Notes: a model not told the origin generated them from the letters alone. Positions 51,376-62,105 are shown, counted from the first letter of the stretch. The stretch is DNA of 64,000 nt from Mesomycoplasma ovipneumoniae (GCF_038095995.1 NZ_CP146005.1:62001-126000); one strand, 5' to 3'. A program made the numbers and translations.

Positions 51376-53184
51376 ATGGCATACCAATTAGATTTGAAGT
51401 CTAAAACAAGAAAACAATTAAAAAAACTAAAATATTTAGAAATTGATTTTCAAACTTATTGCTCAGTTGAACAGATATTTTCCGATGATAATGATTTACC
51501 CTGTGATCCCTATGAAAAATATCGAAGAATTCCACACTTTCGATGAGTTTATGTTATGGATTTTTGCGCGGTTGTAGACAATCCAATTGAAACTATTATT
51601 GGCTTAGATTACAAACGTGATGATTATGTTTATAATTTAAGGCTAGAAGATATCCCAAAAACAGTCTTTTTTTTAAAAAAATTAAAAGACTTTGGTTTTT
51701 ACGATGAAATTAGGTGTTTGTCGCGTAGATGAACTGATAAAGATTATTGTCGAAAAAAAGAAAATCTAAGTGATGAATGTAAATGAGAACCCTATTTTTC
51801 GGACACTCCCTATGAGACTAAAGATTTTAGAGTGCTAATCGTTGCTTTTGAAAATTTTGATGACAAAGAAAAATGTGAATTTTCAATTTCCTTTCCCGCG
51901 GTTTTTCAAAAAATGTTCAAATCAAAAGATGAACTAAAAAAAATTGAAAATCTGATAATCAAGGAAATCAAAGAAAGTGTTCCTTATGCAAAGCCAAAAA
52001 ATTTATGAAATTATCGCGAAAAAATCTTTGATTTTTTATCAAAAAGATATGAATATAATTCAAAATTTGCAGATATAAACAAACAATATTTAGGACAAAA
52101 TGTAGAAAATATCTACAATTTGTTGCTAAAACAGGGTTATAATTTTGGCAAAAAAACCAAAATTAACCCCATTCAAAATGTATTTACTTTTGAAACTTAT
52201 GAAAATTTGCTTAAAAAATTTGAAAAATACGGAATTAAAAAGCTTGATTTAAACATTGAAAATCGCGATAAATTTATTCTTAGTTGATTTGATAAATTTG
52301 GTCCTGAGTATCGAAAATTTTGCATCAACCTTTTTGGTAAAAAAGGTCAATTTTATTATGATAATTTGAATAAATGAACAAATAAAATTGAATTTATCTA
52401 TTTGTTGCAAATTTTATTTGGTCCTAGATATTATTTTCCCACCGAGAATGTCGACCTTGATGAACCTGATTATTTTATTTTACCAAGCTGAACTAAACTT
52501 AAACTGGAAAATTTCCAAATTTTTTACTTTGGCGGCCAAGAATACGGACTTTTTGATGAAATAATTTCCCAATTTGACTCAAAAAAACCTGTTTTTTGGT
52601 TTAAACCATATTATCGTTCGGCTTATAGCACCAACACTGGCTGAATTTCGCCAATTTCCTTAAAAAATTTCATTTTACTGTATGTTGACGGGCAAAAAAT
52701 TTACTACTGATTTGGCCATTCAAATTTATATGATGATATTTATCAAGGTAAATACGAAATTTTAAAATATTATTTTAAACAAAAATTAGTCAAACTTGAA
52801 CAAGATATTTTTTTGCGAAATAACCAAGATCCGCAGTTTGTTTTTTCTTCTCCATCAAAATCAAATTATTTAGATAAAAATGTAATTGAATCTTCTATGG
52901 AAGAACTAATTTTATATCGTGATGCAATTAAAAAATTTCAAGAAGAAACAACTCATGAATTTAAGTATTTTGATGATTTTGTACAAAATTCGAGTTTATA
53001 TAACCAACAAGAAAAGAAATTAATTTTAGAAGAGCATTTTGATTTTTCTTTAAGTTCTAGAGACAAAAATAACTTTTTTGATGAGATTGCAAAAACAGAT
53101 TTTCGTGGTGATTATAGCAAGAAAGCCCGTGATGATGAAAAAATGTTTGCTGATCTTTTCGATGGTGAAAAACTTCGAAGCTAA
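51376..53184 (+). CDS. Q2, paralogue of Q1
   Basis: 602 aa, function not recognised. Full-length homologue of Q1, most divergent in residues 20-60 and the C-terminal 80. Shares PIQNVFTFETYENLLKKFEK, RDKFILSWFDKFGPEYRK, FYFGGQEYGLFDEIISQFDS exactly or nearly so. GAAAGGTGG is 11-15 nt before the ATG. While its P partner (P2) has decayed, Q2 is intact, suggesting selection on Q independent of its P neighbour. Confidence 0.68.
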
Positions 53185-53403
53185 AAATTTTAAATTCTTT
53201 TTTAAAATTTTTAGCTTTTTTTATTTTTGGTTATTCAAAAATAAATATTTTGTTAGAAAAATTTTATTTATTGGCAAAATTTGCTTGAATTTTTTATCAA
53301 TTTATTTTTTAAGACGCTGAATTTTTAATGAAATTTTCCCTAAAAAGTTTTAATATATGCTATAATCTTAATGAGTAAAGAATTTGAATATGGTATATAA
53401 AAA

Positions 53404-53412
53404 AGGGGGGGC
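53404..53412 (+). repeat. G7 run just before the P3 start codon
   Basis: AAAAAAGGGGGGGCATG: a 7-G homopolymer occupies the Shine-Dalgarno position of the P3 remnant. A length change would alter ribosome-site spacing. Confidence 0.8.
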
Positions 53413-53957
53413 ATGAATAAAAAACTGAAATTTTTTAAGTTTATTGTTAATATTATTGCTTTTTTATTACTAAGTCTAAGTGTTTTTAGCCTACTTTGAC
53501 ATTTTCAAAATACAAAAAGTTATTCAGATTTTAAACTCGAAACCCACAATTTAGATTTATTAAAATCAAAAAATCCGCCAAATTTTGATGAATTAGCCAA
53601 ATTTTTCAACCAAAAACCAAGAAAATTCGCTTGTTATTAATGCGAAAATTAAAAAAGCTAAAACACAATTAAATAGAACAAGCACTAATTCAGACTCCGA
53701 TAATCTATATGATATTCAAATTCAAATTAATCAAGATTGTCACCTAATTTTAAATAGTTTTTCACTTGAATTTGTTAACAAAAAAACTGAAGTTTATTTT
53801 GAAAAGTCGCACCAAAACTAAAATTTAAAGTTCATACTATTGACTTTAGTGAATTTCAAAATCAAACTCGTGTTAAAAAACCTTCTTTTTTATAAATCAG
53901 TATACTAATAATAAAAATGTTAAATGTTGAAAAGGTGATTTTTATATGAAAAACCAA
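53413..53957 (+). pseudogene. P-family pseudogene (P3) plus start of a lost Q gene
   Basis: Opens intact (MNKKLKFFKFIVNIIAFLLLSLSVF) but shifts frame near 53600 and ends, like P2, after VKKPSFL at about 53895. The following AAATGTTAAATGTTGAAAAGGTGATTTTT leader region and the start MKNQ of a third Q gene stop at the MITE boundary 53958. P2 and P3 share the same 3' deletion, so the P-Q unit was duplicated after it. Confidence 0.85.
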
Positions 53958-53958
53958 T

Positions 53959-54384
53959 CCCGAGTTTCCCAGTTTTAAGACAAAAATTCACTTTTTAGTG
54001 AATATAAATATGAAGAAACACCCGTAAATCGGTGTTTTTTTAATGTAAAACCTTAATTTTATAAGTAGCATTTGGTAGCATTTTAAGTAATTTTATGGTA
54101 TAATTATAAATTATGAAAAAACAAAAATTAACTAAGTTGGTTTAGTATCGATGTTGCAAAAATTAAGACAAAGGGTTGAATTTAACACTTTAGATCAGCA
54201 AATTATATTTAAAAAACACGATGGTGTCCCTAGCGATCCAAACATTTGAAATAGATATGATTTTTACTTTGATATCTTAATAAATCACTAATAAAATTGT
54301 AACCAACTTTTACCAAAAAACTTAAAAAAGTCCCTAAAACCAGATACTTTTTTAAAATTACCTTATGAAACTGGGAAACTCGGG
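53959..54384 (+). mobile_element. 426-bp MITE, copy b
   Basis: Same length, same deletion junction (ATTAACTAAGTTGGTTTAGT) and almost identical sequence to copy a in opposite orientation. No flanking direct repeat: left neighbour is a Q start, right neighbour an IS3 orfA interior, so recombination at the element has removed the original flank. Confidence 0.9.
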
Positions 54385-54385
54385 T

Positions 54386-54580
54386 AAATACATCAAAATT
54401 GCCGAATCTAAAGGCTTAAAAAATGCAATTTTGGCTTTTGCAGAAGAATTTAGAGAAATTTACAAAAACAAATCTAAAAGTAAAAAAGCGGATAAAGAAT
54501 GAATGTTGCATATATACGCTAATAATTTGATAAGAAATTGGCAAAAAAAGTTTTTTATAATAATGATATGAAAAGTTTAA
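54386..54580 (+). pseudogene. IS3-type orfA, 5' end lost at MITE b
   Basis: Open from the MITE edge: KYIKIAESKGLKNAILAFAEEF...WMLHIYANNLIRNWQKKFFIIMIWKV*, Lys-rich and helical as the OrfA end. At 54544-54550 A-AAA-AAG is the canonical -1 slippery heptamer of IS3 elements, in the correct frame to enter orfB. Confidence 0.7.
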
Positions 54581-55599
54581 TTAGTACTCGTGGAAAAATC
54601 AAATCTCCACGCAAACCAAAAAAGAAATATACAATTAACGATCTTTCTGAAAACGATCGTGAAGTTTACCAAGAAATAATTGAAACTGTTCTTAGAAAAT
54701 ACGGGGTTGACCCCGGGATTATTCTTGAGGAGCTCAAAAAACGAAAACAAGAACAAGAAAAAGATAAAAACAAAATCGAAAATTCCACTAGAATTTGTAG
54801 CGTTTTTAAGGTTAATCGCACTTCTATTTATGAGAAAATTAGGGTGAAAAAACCACCAAAGAAAATGATTTATGATGAAGACTTACTTCAGTGAATTCGC
54901 GAAAATTTTATTTTAAATCGAAAGGTAAAAGGCCGAGACATCCTATATAATATTTACATAAATCAGGGAAATTATGTAAGCACGTACGTGTTTCAAAAAC
55001 ACTACGAATTTTTAGGATTAAAATCACTAGCTTATAAAAAGCAAGGAAAACCAGCACCAAAAGAGAAAAAGTTTACGCGAATTTGGACTGAAGATCATAT
55101 CAAAGGTGAATTTAGCTCAGAAAATTTTGGTGAAAAATGGTTTGCTGATATTAAATTTATCAAAATTAACAACGAATGATTTTATCTACACTCAATTATT
55201 GAAACAAAATCCAATTACTTGCTCAATTTTTCAATTTCTAAAACAAGATTTTCAGAAGAAACTATAAACTTAGTAAAACAAACAATCAAAAAGTACAATA
55301 TTAAACCAAAATTTTTCCATTCAGATCATGGCGTGGAATATGCGAACTACAAATTTGCTAATTTTTTAAAGCAAAATGGTATCCAACAATCAATGTCGCC
55401 AAAAGGTAATGCACTTGCAAACCGTCCTATTGAATATTTTTATGCGGTTTTTCAACGAGAATTGCTTAATATTGAGGGCGAAAATTTTGAAAATGTGGCT
55501 ATTGCTTATCAAAAAATAAGTGAATTTATTGATTGGTATAACAATGAAAGGCCTCAAAGTTGCTTATCATATAAAACTCCAAGTTATTATATGAGGTAA
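54538..55599 (+). CDS. IS3-family OrfB transposase (integrase core)
   Basis: About 343-353 aa, in frame -1 to orfA; it can be made by frameshift from 54550 or from ATG 54568. DDE integrase core: EKWFADIKFIKINN (first Asp), KPKFFHSDHGVEYANYKFANFL (second Asp), ANRPIEYFYAVFQRELL (catalytic Glu in RPIEYF where many IS3 elements have N-x-x-x-E), ending IDWYNNERPQSCLSYKTPSYYM, the usual IS3/IS150 C-terminus. Intact; lacks only a complete orfA. Confidence 0.88.
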
Positions 55600-56206
55600 A
55601 TTATTTGTCCAAATTTTTAAAATGAACATGCTAGAAAAAATTAACAAAAGCGGTGTAATCAAAATCATAGGTAAAAAACTAATTGTCTGAGATTTTTCTA
55701 CTTATTTAGAATAATTAATAAATTTTGATATTGAATTAAGGGGGACTTGATTATGTTTTTTGCGTAAAAAAATCAGAAAATGCGAATTATCCATTATATT
55801 TTTAAATATGATGGAATGTCTTAAATTTAACCGTTTAGAAATCTTTAAATTTAGGGCTTTTGGTTATTGTTTTTTAGCTCTTTCAAAACTTCATATATTT
55901 TTTTAGGCTCAATGTAAGTAAAAACGAGTTTTCTATTTGCATTGAGTTTAAATAGTAGTTGTTTTTTTCTTTTATTATGGTTAGATTTAAAATTCAGTGT
56001 TTTTGCGTTGATAGTTATTTCCCTGGGTTTGCGAGTTTGATGGCAAAAATTAAGACAAAGGGATGAATTTAACACTTTAAATCAGCGTCTAAATTACACT
56101 GTAAAATGCAAAATTAGAATTTTAAAGTTTTTAGATTTTGCAATTTTAATGCAGTTAAATTTTCTTTAACTGTGAATTTGTTAGTGATTTGTCTAAAATT
56201 GATAGA
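55600..56206. other. IS end and repeat debris between orfB and gyrA
   Basis: No gene. 55715-56000 is the inverted partner of 27430-27720. 56026-56088 is a tiny deletion derivative of the IS1634-type element (CCTGGGTTTGCGAGTTTGAT joined to GACAAAGGGATGAATTTAAC and ending at AAATCAGCG). 56086-56200 resembles 45520-45620. A 34-codon frame at 55622 (MNMLEKINKSGVIKIIGK...) is probably IS3-derived. Confidence 0.6.
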
Positions 56207-58762
56207 TTAATTTGTCTCTTTTTTAATTAAAGTAACAAAACTTATTTCGTCTTCACCTTTGAGTTTAATTAATTTTACCCCTTTTGTCCTACGACTAATT
56301 ATTGGAACGCTATCAAGATCAATTCTAATTGCAAAGCCTCTTTTAGTGATAATTATTGCTTCCTGATCTGGACCAATTGTGCCGACAAAAATAAGATCGC
56401 CAGCCTTTTCGTCGTCTAGACCTTTTAGTCCTTTAGTTGCTCTTCCGGTTAGCCGATATTCTTCAACAGGAGTTTTTTTTCCATAACCATGTTTACTTAA
56501 ATTAAAGACAAAATCATTGCCAAAAGTGTAACAAGCGCCAACTATTTCGCGTCCTTCTTCAAGAGCGATTCCTTTAACACCGATTGAAGCCCGACCGGTA
56601 TTTCGCAATAATTTAATTGGCCAGCGATTTACAAGCCCTTGGGATGAGGCTAAAATAATATTGATTTCAGAATTTGCTGGCACAATAAAGGCTGATTTTA
56701 AATAATCACCCTCAACAAGTTTTAAAGCGATTTTTCCATTTTTTGGAATATAACTAAACTCTGAAAGTTCCGTTTTTTTAATATAACCAAAAGCAGAAAC
56801 TGTGATAAGTCAATGATCTTTGTATTGTTGATTTCAAGGAATTAAAGCGCTAATATTCTCATCTTTTTGTACTTGTACAAGATTTAAAAAAGGGAGACCT
56901 TTTCCTTGTTTTGAACTATCAGGAATTTGGTGAGCCCGAAGTTTGAAAATTTTAGCCCGTGAAGAAATAATTAAAAGATCGCTGTGGGTGTTTGTAATGC
57001 AAACAGATTTTAGCTCGTCATCTTTGTATAAATTTGAAACTGAAGCACCAAAACCGCCACGATTTTGCAGGCGATATTCTTCTAAATTTAACCTTTTTAC
57101 ATAGTTATTTTGTGTCAGAGAAATAATTACTTTTTCATTAGGGATAAAATCTTCTTCATTAAGTCGTATAATTTCGGTAATAATTTCAGATCTTCGTGGA
57201 TCACTAAATTGTTCAGCGGTTGCTTTGTGTTGGGTAATAATTAATTCAATTAGTTTTTCAGGTGATTCAATTATTGATTTAATTTCGTCAATTTCGATTT
57301 TTAGACTTTCAATGTCGCTAATTAATTTTTCGATTGCCAAACTAGTTAGCCGACCAAGACGCATGTCAATTATTGCTTTTGTTTGGACAGGATTTAAATT
57401 ATAAGTTTGGGCTAATCTTTCTTGAGCAATTTGGTCTGAGCTTGAAGATTTTATTATAGCAATCACATTGTCAATATTTTCAATAGCAATTTTTAAACCA
57501 CTTAAAATATTGAGTCTTTCGCTAGCTTTTTCCAAGTCAAAGTTCAGCGCACGAAGATTAATTTCTTTTTGGTGTTCAAGATAATGAGATAAAATTTCCT
57601 TTAAATTCATTAATTTTGGCACACCTTTTACAAGCGCAAGCATATTTATTGAATAACTAATTTGTAAATCGGTGCTGTGATAAAGTTTATTTAAAATAAC
57701 TTCAGGATTAAATCCTTTTTTAATATCAAAAACAACACGAATTCCGTGACGAGTACTTTCATCACGAATATCTTTAATTCCAAGAATTTTCTTATTTTTT
57801 ACTAAAAAAGCAACCTTTTCGATAATAGAAGGTTTTTTAACTTCATAAGGAATCTCGTAAAAAATAATTCGTGATCTACCTGAATTTAAGTGTTCAATTT
57901 TTACTTTTGATCTAATTCAAAAAGTACCTTTTCCGGTTAAATATGCTTGATTTATCCCTTTTTTTCCCGAAATTATTGCGCCTGTTGGAAAATCTGGGCC
58001 AGGAAGAGTCTCAATTAATTCATTAATGTCAATATTTGGATTTCTTGCAAAAGTAATGAAAGTTTCAATAATTTCGCCTAAGTTATGCGGTGGGATTTTG
58101 GTGGTCATTCCAACAGCAATTCCAGAAACCCCTGAAACTAATAAATTTGGAAATCGTGCTGGTAAAATTTCAGGTTCCATTTCACTTGCATCATAATTAG
58201 GTCTGAAATTTACAGTATTTTTTTTAATACCTTCAATCATTTTATTAGAAATTTTTGACAGTCGCGCCTCAGTGTAACGCATTGCCGCAGCTTCATCGCC
58301 ATCAATTGAACCAAAATTACCGTGGCCGTCAATAAGTGGGTAGCGTAGTGAAAAAGGTTGAGCCATTCGAACCATTGAATCATAAACCGAAGCATCACCA
58401 TGTGGGTGATATTTTCCAAGAACATCACCGACAATTCTAGCTGATTTTTTATAACTAGTTCCTGAAGTTATTCCAAGTTCGCTCATTGTGTATAAAATTC
58501 GTCTATGAACCGGCTTTAGTCCATCGCGAACATCAGGTAGAGCTCTTGAGACAATAACTGACATTGAATAATCAAGAAATGAAACTTTCATTTCATCTTC
58601 GATTTTAATTGGAACAATATTGTCAGTTACTGTTTCTAAAATTGTTGGTTTAACTTCGTAAATTTGGTCTGAGTCATCCGATTTGTCATCGTCATTATTT
58701 AAGCTAGAATCAATTTCCTTGATTTCTTCGTTATCTTTATGGTTTTTATTGTCCTCAATCAT
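56207..58762 (-). CDS. gyrA: DNA gyrase subunit A
   Basis: 851-aa breakage-reunion subunit. Quinolone-region block [20 protein letters not shown] with Ala where E. coli Ser83 lies, then [20 protein letters not shown] and [12 protein letters not shown] with catalytic Tyr and preceding Arg, matching GyrA and not Par[19 protein letters not shown], and a C-terminal beta-pinwheel from about residue 520 with [11 protein letters not shown]-type and [19 protein letters not shown] boxes. Acidic N-terminal 40-residue extension. UGA Trp codons at 57914, 57644, 56831 and 56684 regions. ATG 58762 after AAAAGGAAATAT. Confidence 0.94.
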
Positions 58763-59033
58763 ATATTTCCTTTTAAAAGCAATACTAATTTTAAAATTAT
58801 ACCATAATTTCCGGCTTTTTTTGAATTTTTGGTTGAAAAACTTCGAAAATTTTTTTAATTATGTATGCCAGCAAAATTAAAAAAATATTTTTGTTTAAAT
58901 AATAATTAATTTAGTTTTGAAGGCAAAAATAATCTGTGCCAAAAGTTGAAATTTAAACCTTAGATAAAAACAGGGCTCAACTACAAAAAGTGTCGTAAAA
59001 TACGACATTTTATAATAAAACTAATCCCTTTAA
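58763..59033. other. Intergenic region upstream of gyrA
   Basis: Minus-strand TATAAT at about 58797-58802 is the likely gyrA promoter. A TTTTGAAGGCAAAAATAATCTG stretch may be IS debris. No gene seen. Confidence 0.4.
58991..59012. terminator. Palindromic terminator-like hairpin
   Basis: TGTCGTA (58991-58997) and TACGACA (59001-59007), perfect 7-bp stem with AAA loop and T4 after. Resembles the stem at 62085-62103. Works in either direction. Confidence 0.55.
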
Positions 59034-59053
59034 TAGTTCAATTTTGGTCCTAA

Positions 59054-60964
59054 TCCCGAGTTTCCCAGTTTGGTGAGGTAATTTTAAAAAAGTATCCAGT
59101 TTTAGGGACTTTTTTAAGTTTTTGGAAAAATTTAATTACAATTTTTTTACTGATTTATTAACACATCATGGTAAAAATCATACCTATTTCAAATATTCGG
59201 ATCACTAGGAACACCATCGCGATTTTTAAATGTTATTTGCTGATCTAAAGTGTTAAATTCAACCCTTTGCCTTAATTTTTGCAACATTGTTACTAAACCA
59301 ACTTCAGTTAATTGACTGTTTTCAAATAATTTTTTATCAGCAATATGTTTGTTGATTTTAAATATTATAGTTTTTAAAATAACTAGTGAGATAAAACACA
59401 AAAGTGTGTGAGCTAGAATATGCTCGTCAATTCTTAAAAATACGGGGCGAATATTCAATAAACCTTTTAGACTTCTAAAATTAGCTTCAATATTCCACTG
59501 TTTTTGGTATTTTCCAACTATGTCTAAAACATTCAAATTTAGTATATTTGTTTCATAAACATAGTAGCCATCAAATTGTTTGTCTTTGTCAATTTTGCTT
59601 TGATCCAATTCAAATTTCATGTTTGAAATTTCCTTAAAATATTTAGGTTTTTTACCAAACAATTTGTTTACTTCAATAAAACCGTCTTTATTTTGTTTTT
59701 TAATAAAACTTTGGATTTGCTCCTCGCGAGCTTTTCTGTCTTTTATCGCTCTTTTTGTACTGTAAGTAATAATTCTTCTTCTAATATTTTCGGTGTATCT
59801 TTTATTCTTATAAGATGAATAAAATTCTTCTTTTTTATACTTAAAATCCGCGCTTACATTAACATAATCGCTTGGATCTAGTAAATAATTTTTAAATTTT
59901 TGAGTCCCTACCTTTGCATGATAAGAAATAATGAAATTATAGTTTCTTGATTCAAGAAATCGAATATTTGCAGCAGTTGACATACCACGATCAGCGATTA
60001 TTGTCATATTTTTTATATTATATTTGGATTCAACATCTAATACAAAAGGGATTAATGTACTAGAATCGCCGGTATTTCCTTTAAAAACTTTAATATGAAA
60101 AGGAATACCATTTTTATCACACGCTAAGCCAATGACAATTTGATCTTCTTTGAATTTAGCATCTTTAGAATAACCAGGAATTCTTAATCCATTTCTTTCA
60201 AATGTCTCAAAATAGACTGTTGATGAGTCAAAATAAAATTCACTGTCCCTTTTTCCAAGTTCACTTGTTACCATTTTATTAAGACTGTCTAAAAGTTGAT
60301 TTTGTGACTCAAAAACAAGATCTAAGAGTCTATAAAAGCTATTTTTGGAAGTATTTATTTGATTTGAGTAGTCATCCTTTTTATCAAAAGCATTAATAAT
60401 GCTGCCAGGATCGGTGATCCGTTTTGAAATTAAGTAGTTAAAAATTTCTTTCATATTTTTATGTCTACTTTTAGGAAGTGATTCAAAAATATTGTGCTTT
60501 TCAATAAGTTTTTCAATTAATTCCCCGCCAACAAAAACCGAACCTTCGATTATGGTGGAATTTTTAATAGAATCAAGTAAAGCAATCTTGACTTTATGCA
60601 TGTCATCTAAATTTGAAAACAATTTCAATTTTTCTTTGATAATTTGAATAGCATTTGGATTAATTTTTTCCAAATTTTGCACATTTCCTAAACTAAATCA
60701 CCGTTTTGGAGATTTGCCATAACCTTGTGTTCAGCCAACATATTTATATAGTTTATCTTTCGAGTTTCCTCAAACATTAAATAAAACCAAATTTTGCTTT
60801 TTCATAATTTATAATTATACCATAAAAATTAATTTAAAAATGTAATTAAACGGAATTAATAAAAAATAAGGTTTTACAGTAAAAAAACACCGATTTACGG
60901 GTATTTTTGCTTATTCGCATTCACTAAAAAGTGAATTTTTGCCTTCAAACTGGGAAACTCAGGA
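59054..60964 (-). mobile_element. IS1634-type insertion sequence, copy 4 (1911 bp, 20-bp target repeat)
   Basis: Flanked by a perfect 20-bp direct repeat (59034-59053 and 60965-60984, TAGTTCAATT...). Ends carry one mismatch (CTCAGGA against CTCGGGA). More diverged from copies 1-3 than those are from each other, so it is an older insertion or a separate lineage. Confidence 0.93.
59147..60805 (-). CDS. IS1634-type transposase, copy 4
   Basis: 552 aa, intact. About 20 substitutions from copy 1 (for example MHKVKIALLDSIKNSTIIEG, SYHAKVGTQ, PSDYVNVSADF, IADKKLFENSQ, FYHDVLINQ) with the DDE residues unchanged. Start ATG 60805 lies just downstream of a minus-strand TATAAT, as in the other copies. 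Confidence 0.92.
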
Positions 60965-61010
60965 TAGTTCAATTTTGGTCCTAATAATTCAAGAAAATTC
61001 CTTAAAAAAC

Positions 61011-61036
61011 AAAAAAAACGAGCTTTGTAAGGCTCG
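61011..61036 (-). terminator. Terminator of the ZIP transporter gene
   Basis: Minus strand CGAGC (61036-61032), 8-nt loop, GCTCG (61023-61019), then T8 (61018-61011). Short but GC-rich stem with a strong U tract, 55 bp past the gene. Confidence 0.8.
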
Positions 61037-61091
61037 AAATTTTCTAAAAATTGTAAAACAACTAGCTAAATTCAGTTATGCTTTTTACAAA

Positions 61092-61982
61092 CTAGTGTTG
61101 GTGAAGTGTTAAAAGAATTAATGCAAAAACAATTCCAGCCGCAAAAAGAATAAGCGAAATATGCCATTGTTTTGAGGAATTATTCCTGAGGTGAATAAAT
61201 TCGGGAACTAGTTCGATTATTACCACAAAACTCAAAATTGCTCCACCAGAAACATTGAAAAATGGAATTAGTCAACCAGTTTGAATAAAAAATCTATTCA
61301 AAAAAGCACCTATTACAATAATTGGAATTAAAATTAGCGTTGTAATTAAGTTGTAAATTACGGACTTTTTAATACTTTGACCATATTGAACTTGCCGATA
61401 GTGAATAATTAAAATTTCAATTAACATATGAGCGACAAAAGTTCCAATTAAATATCAATTAACTTCTTCTCCTGCAGTCACCCTGGCAATGACAGATCCT
61501 AATATAAATCCATCAATTGTTCGGTGTGAAAGTAGAAGTAAAATTGCAAGTCAAGCGGATTTTGGGCTGTCAATGTCAGAAAAATTTACAATGTGATCGC
61601 TATGATCGTGCTGTTTGTGATCCAAGTGCAAATCTTTTTTAAAAATGCGAATAAAAAATCAACGGGCAATAAAAACGCTTGTCAGACCTAAAATTGAGCC
61701 ACCGCCAATTATTAGAATTTTAAATAAATTTTCTAGATCACCATAGCTATGAGCGAAATTTTCAGCGCCATTAAATCCTTCTTGCATAAGTCCGACTGTC
61801 GCAACCATCAACAAAAGACCGGTGCTTAGCGAATAGAGATAAATATTTGACGTTCGTTTAATTCGCGGTTTAACAATTGCAATCAAAAATACTATTAAAA
61901 CCGGAATTGCTAGAATAATTAAAAGGAAAATTAGTAAATTTACAGTAAGGGAAAGATAAAAATCCGGATTTTGGTAAAAAAT
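61092..61982 (-). CDS. ZIP family divalent metal transporter
   Basis: 296 aa. Eight predicted helices; between helices 3 and 4 a His-rich loop LHLDHKQHDHSDHIVNF; helix 4 LLLLSHRTIDGFILGSVIA and helix 5 GTFVAHMLIEILIIHY hold the His/Asp/Glu metal site of ZIP proteins (HNxPEG-like and HxxxE). Likely imports Zn2+ or another divalent ion. No ATG, GTG or TTG lies upstream of the first helix in frame; ATT 61982, 8 nt after GAGAGAAGG, is the best start. TTG 61886 would lose the first helix. Confidence 0.82.
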
Positions 61983-62077
61983 TGTTAATACCTTCTCTCT
62001 ACATAAAAATAAATACTAAATTTTACAAGATAAATATTTTTTTTAACTAAAAAATATTAAAAAAAAATTAAAAATTA

Positions 62078-62105
62078 AAAAATGCCGTAATCTACGACAT
62101 TTTTA
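62078..62105 (-). terminator. Terminator of the tRNA operon
   Basis: Minus strand ATGTCGTA-GAT-TACGGCAT (8 pairs with one G-U), followed by T5AAT5. Located 41 bp after tRNA-Phe. Confidence 0.75.

Noticed and set aside
56834-58762. Could the subunit be ParC rather than GyrA?
   Set aside because: The block [24 protein letters not shown] and the C-terminal pinwheel boxes with GQGKG-like motif fit GyrA better; no parE/gyrB neighbour to decide further.
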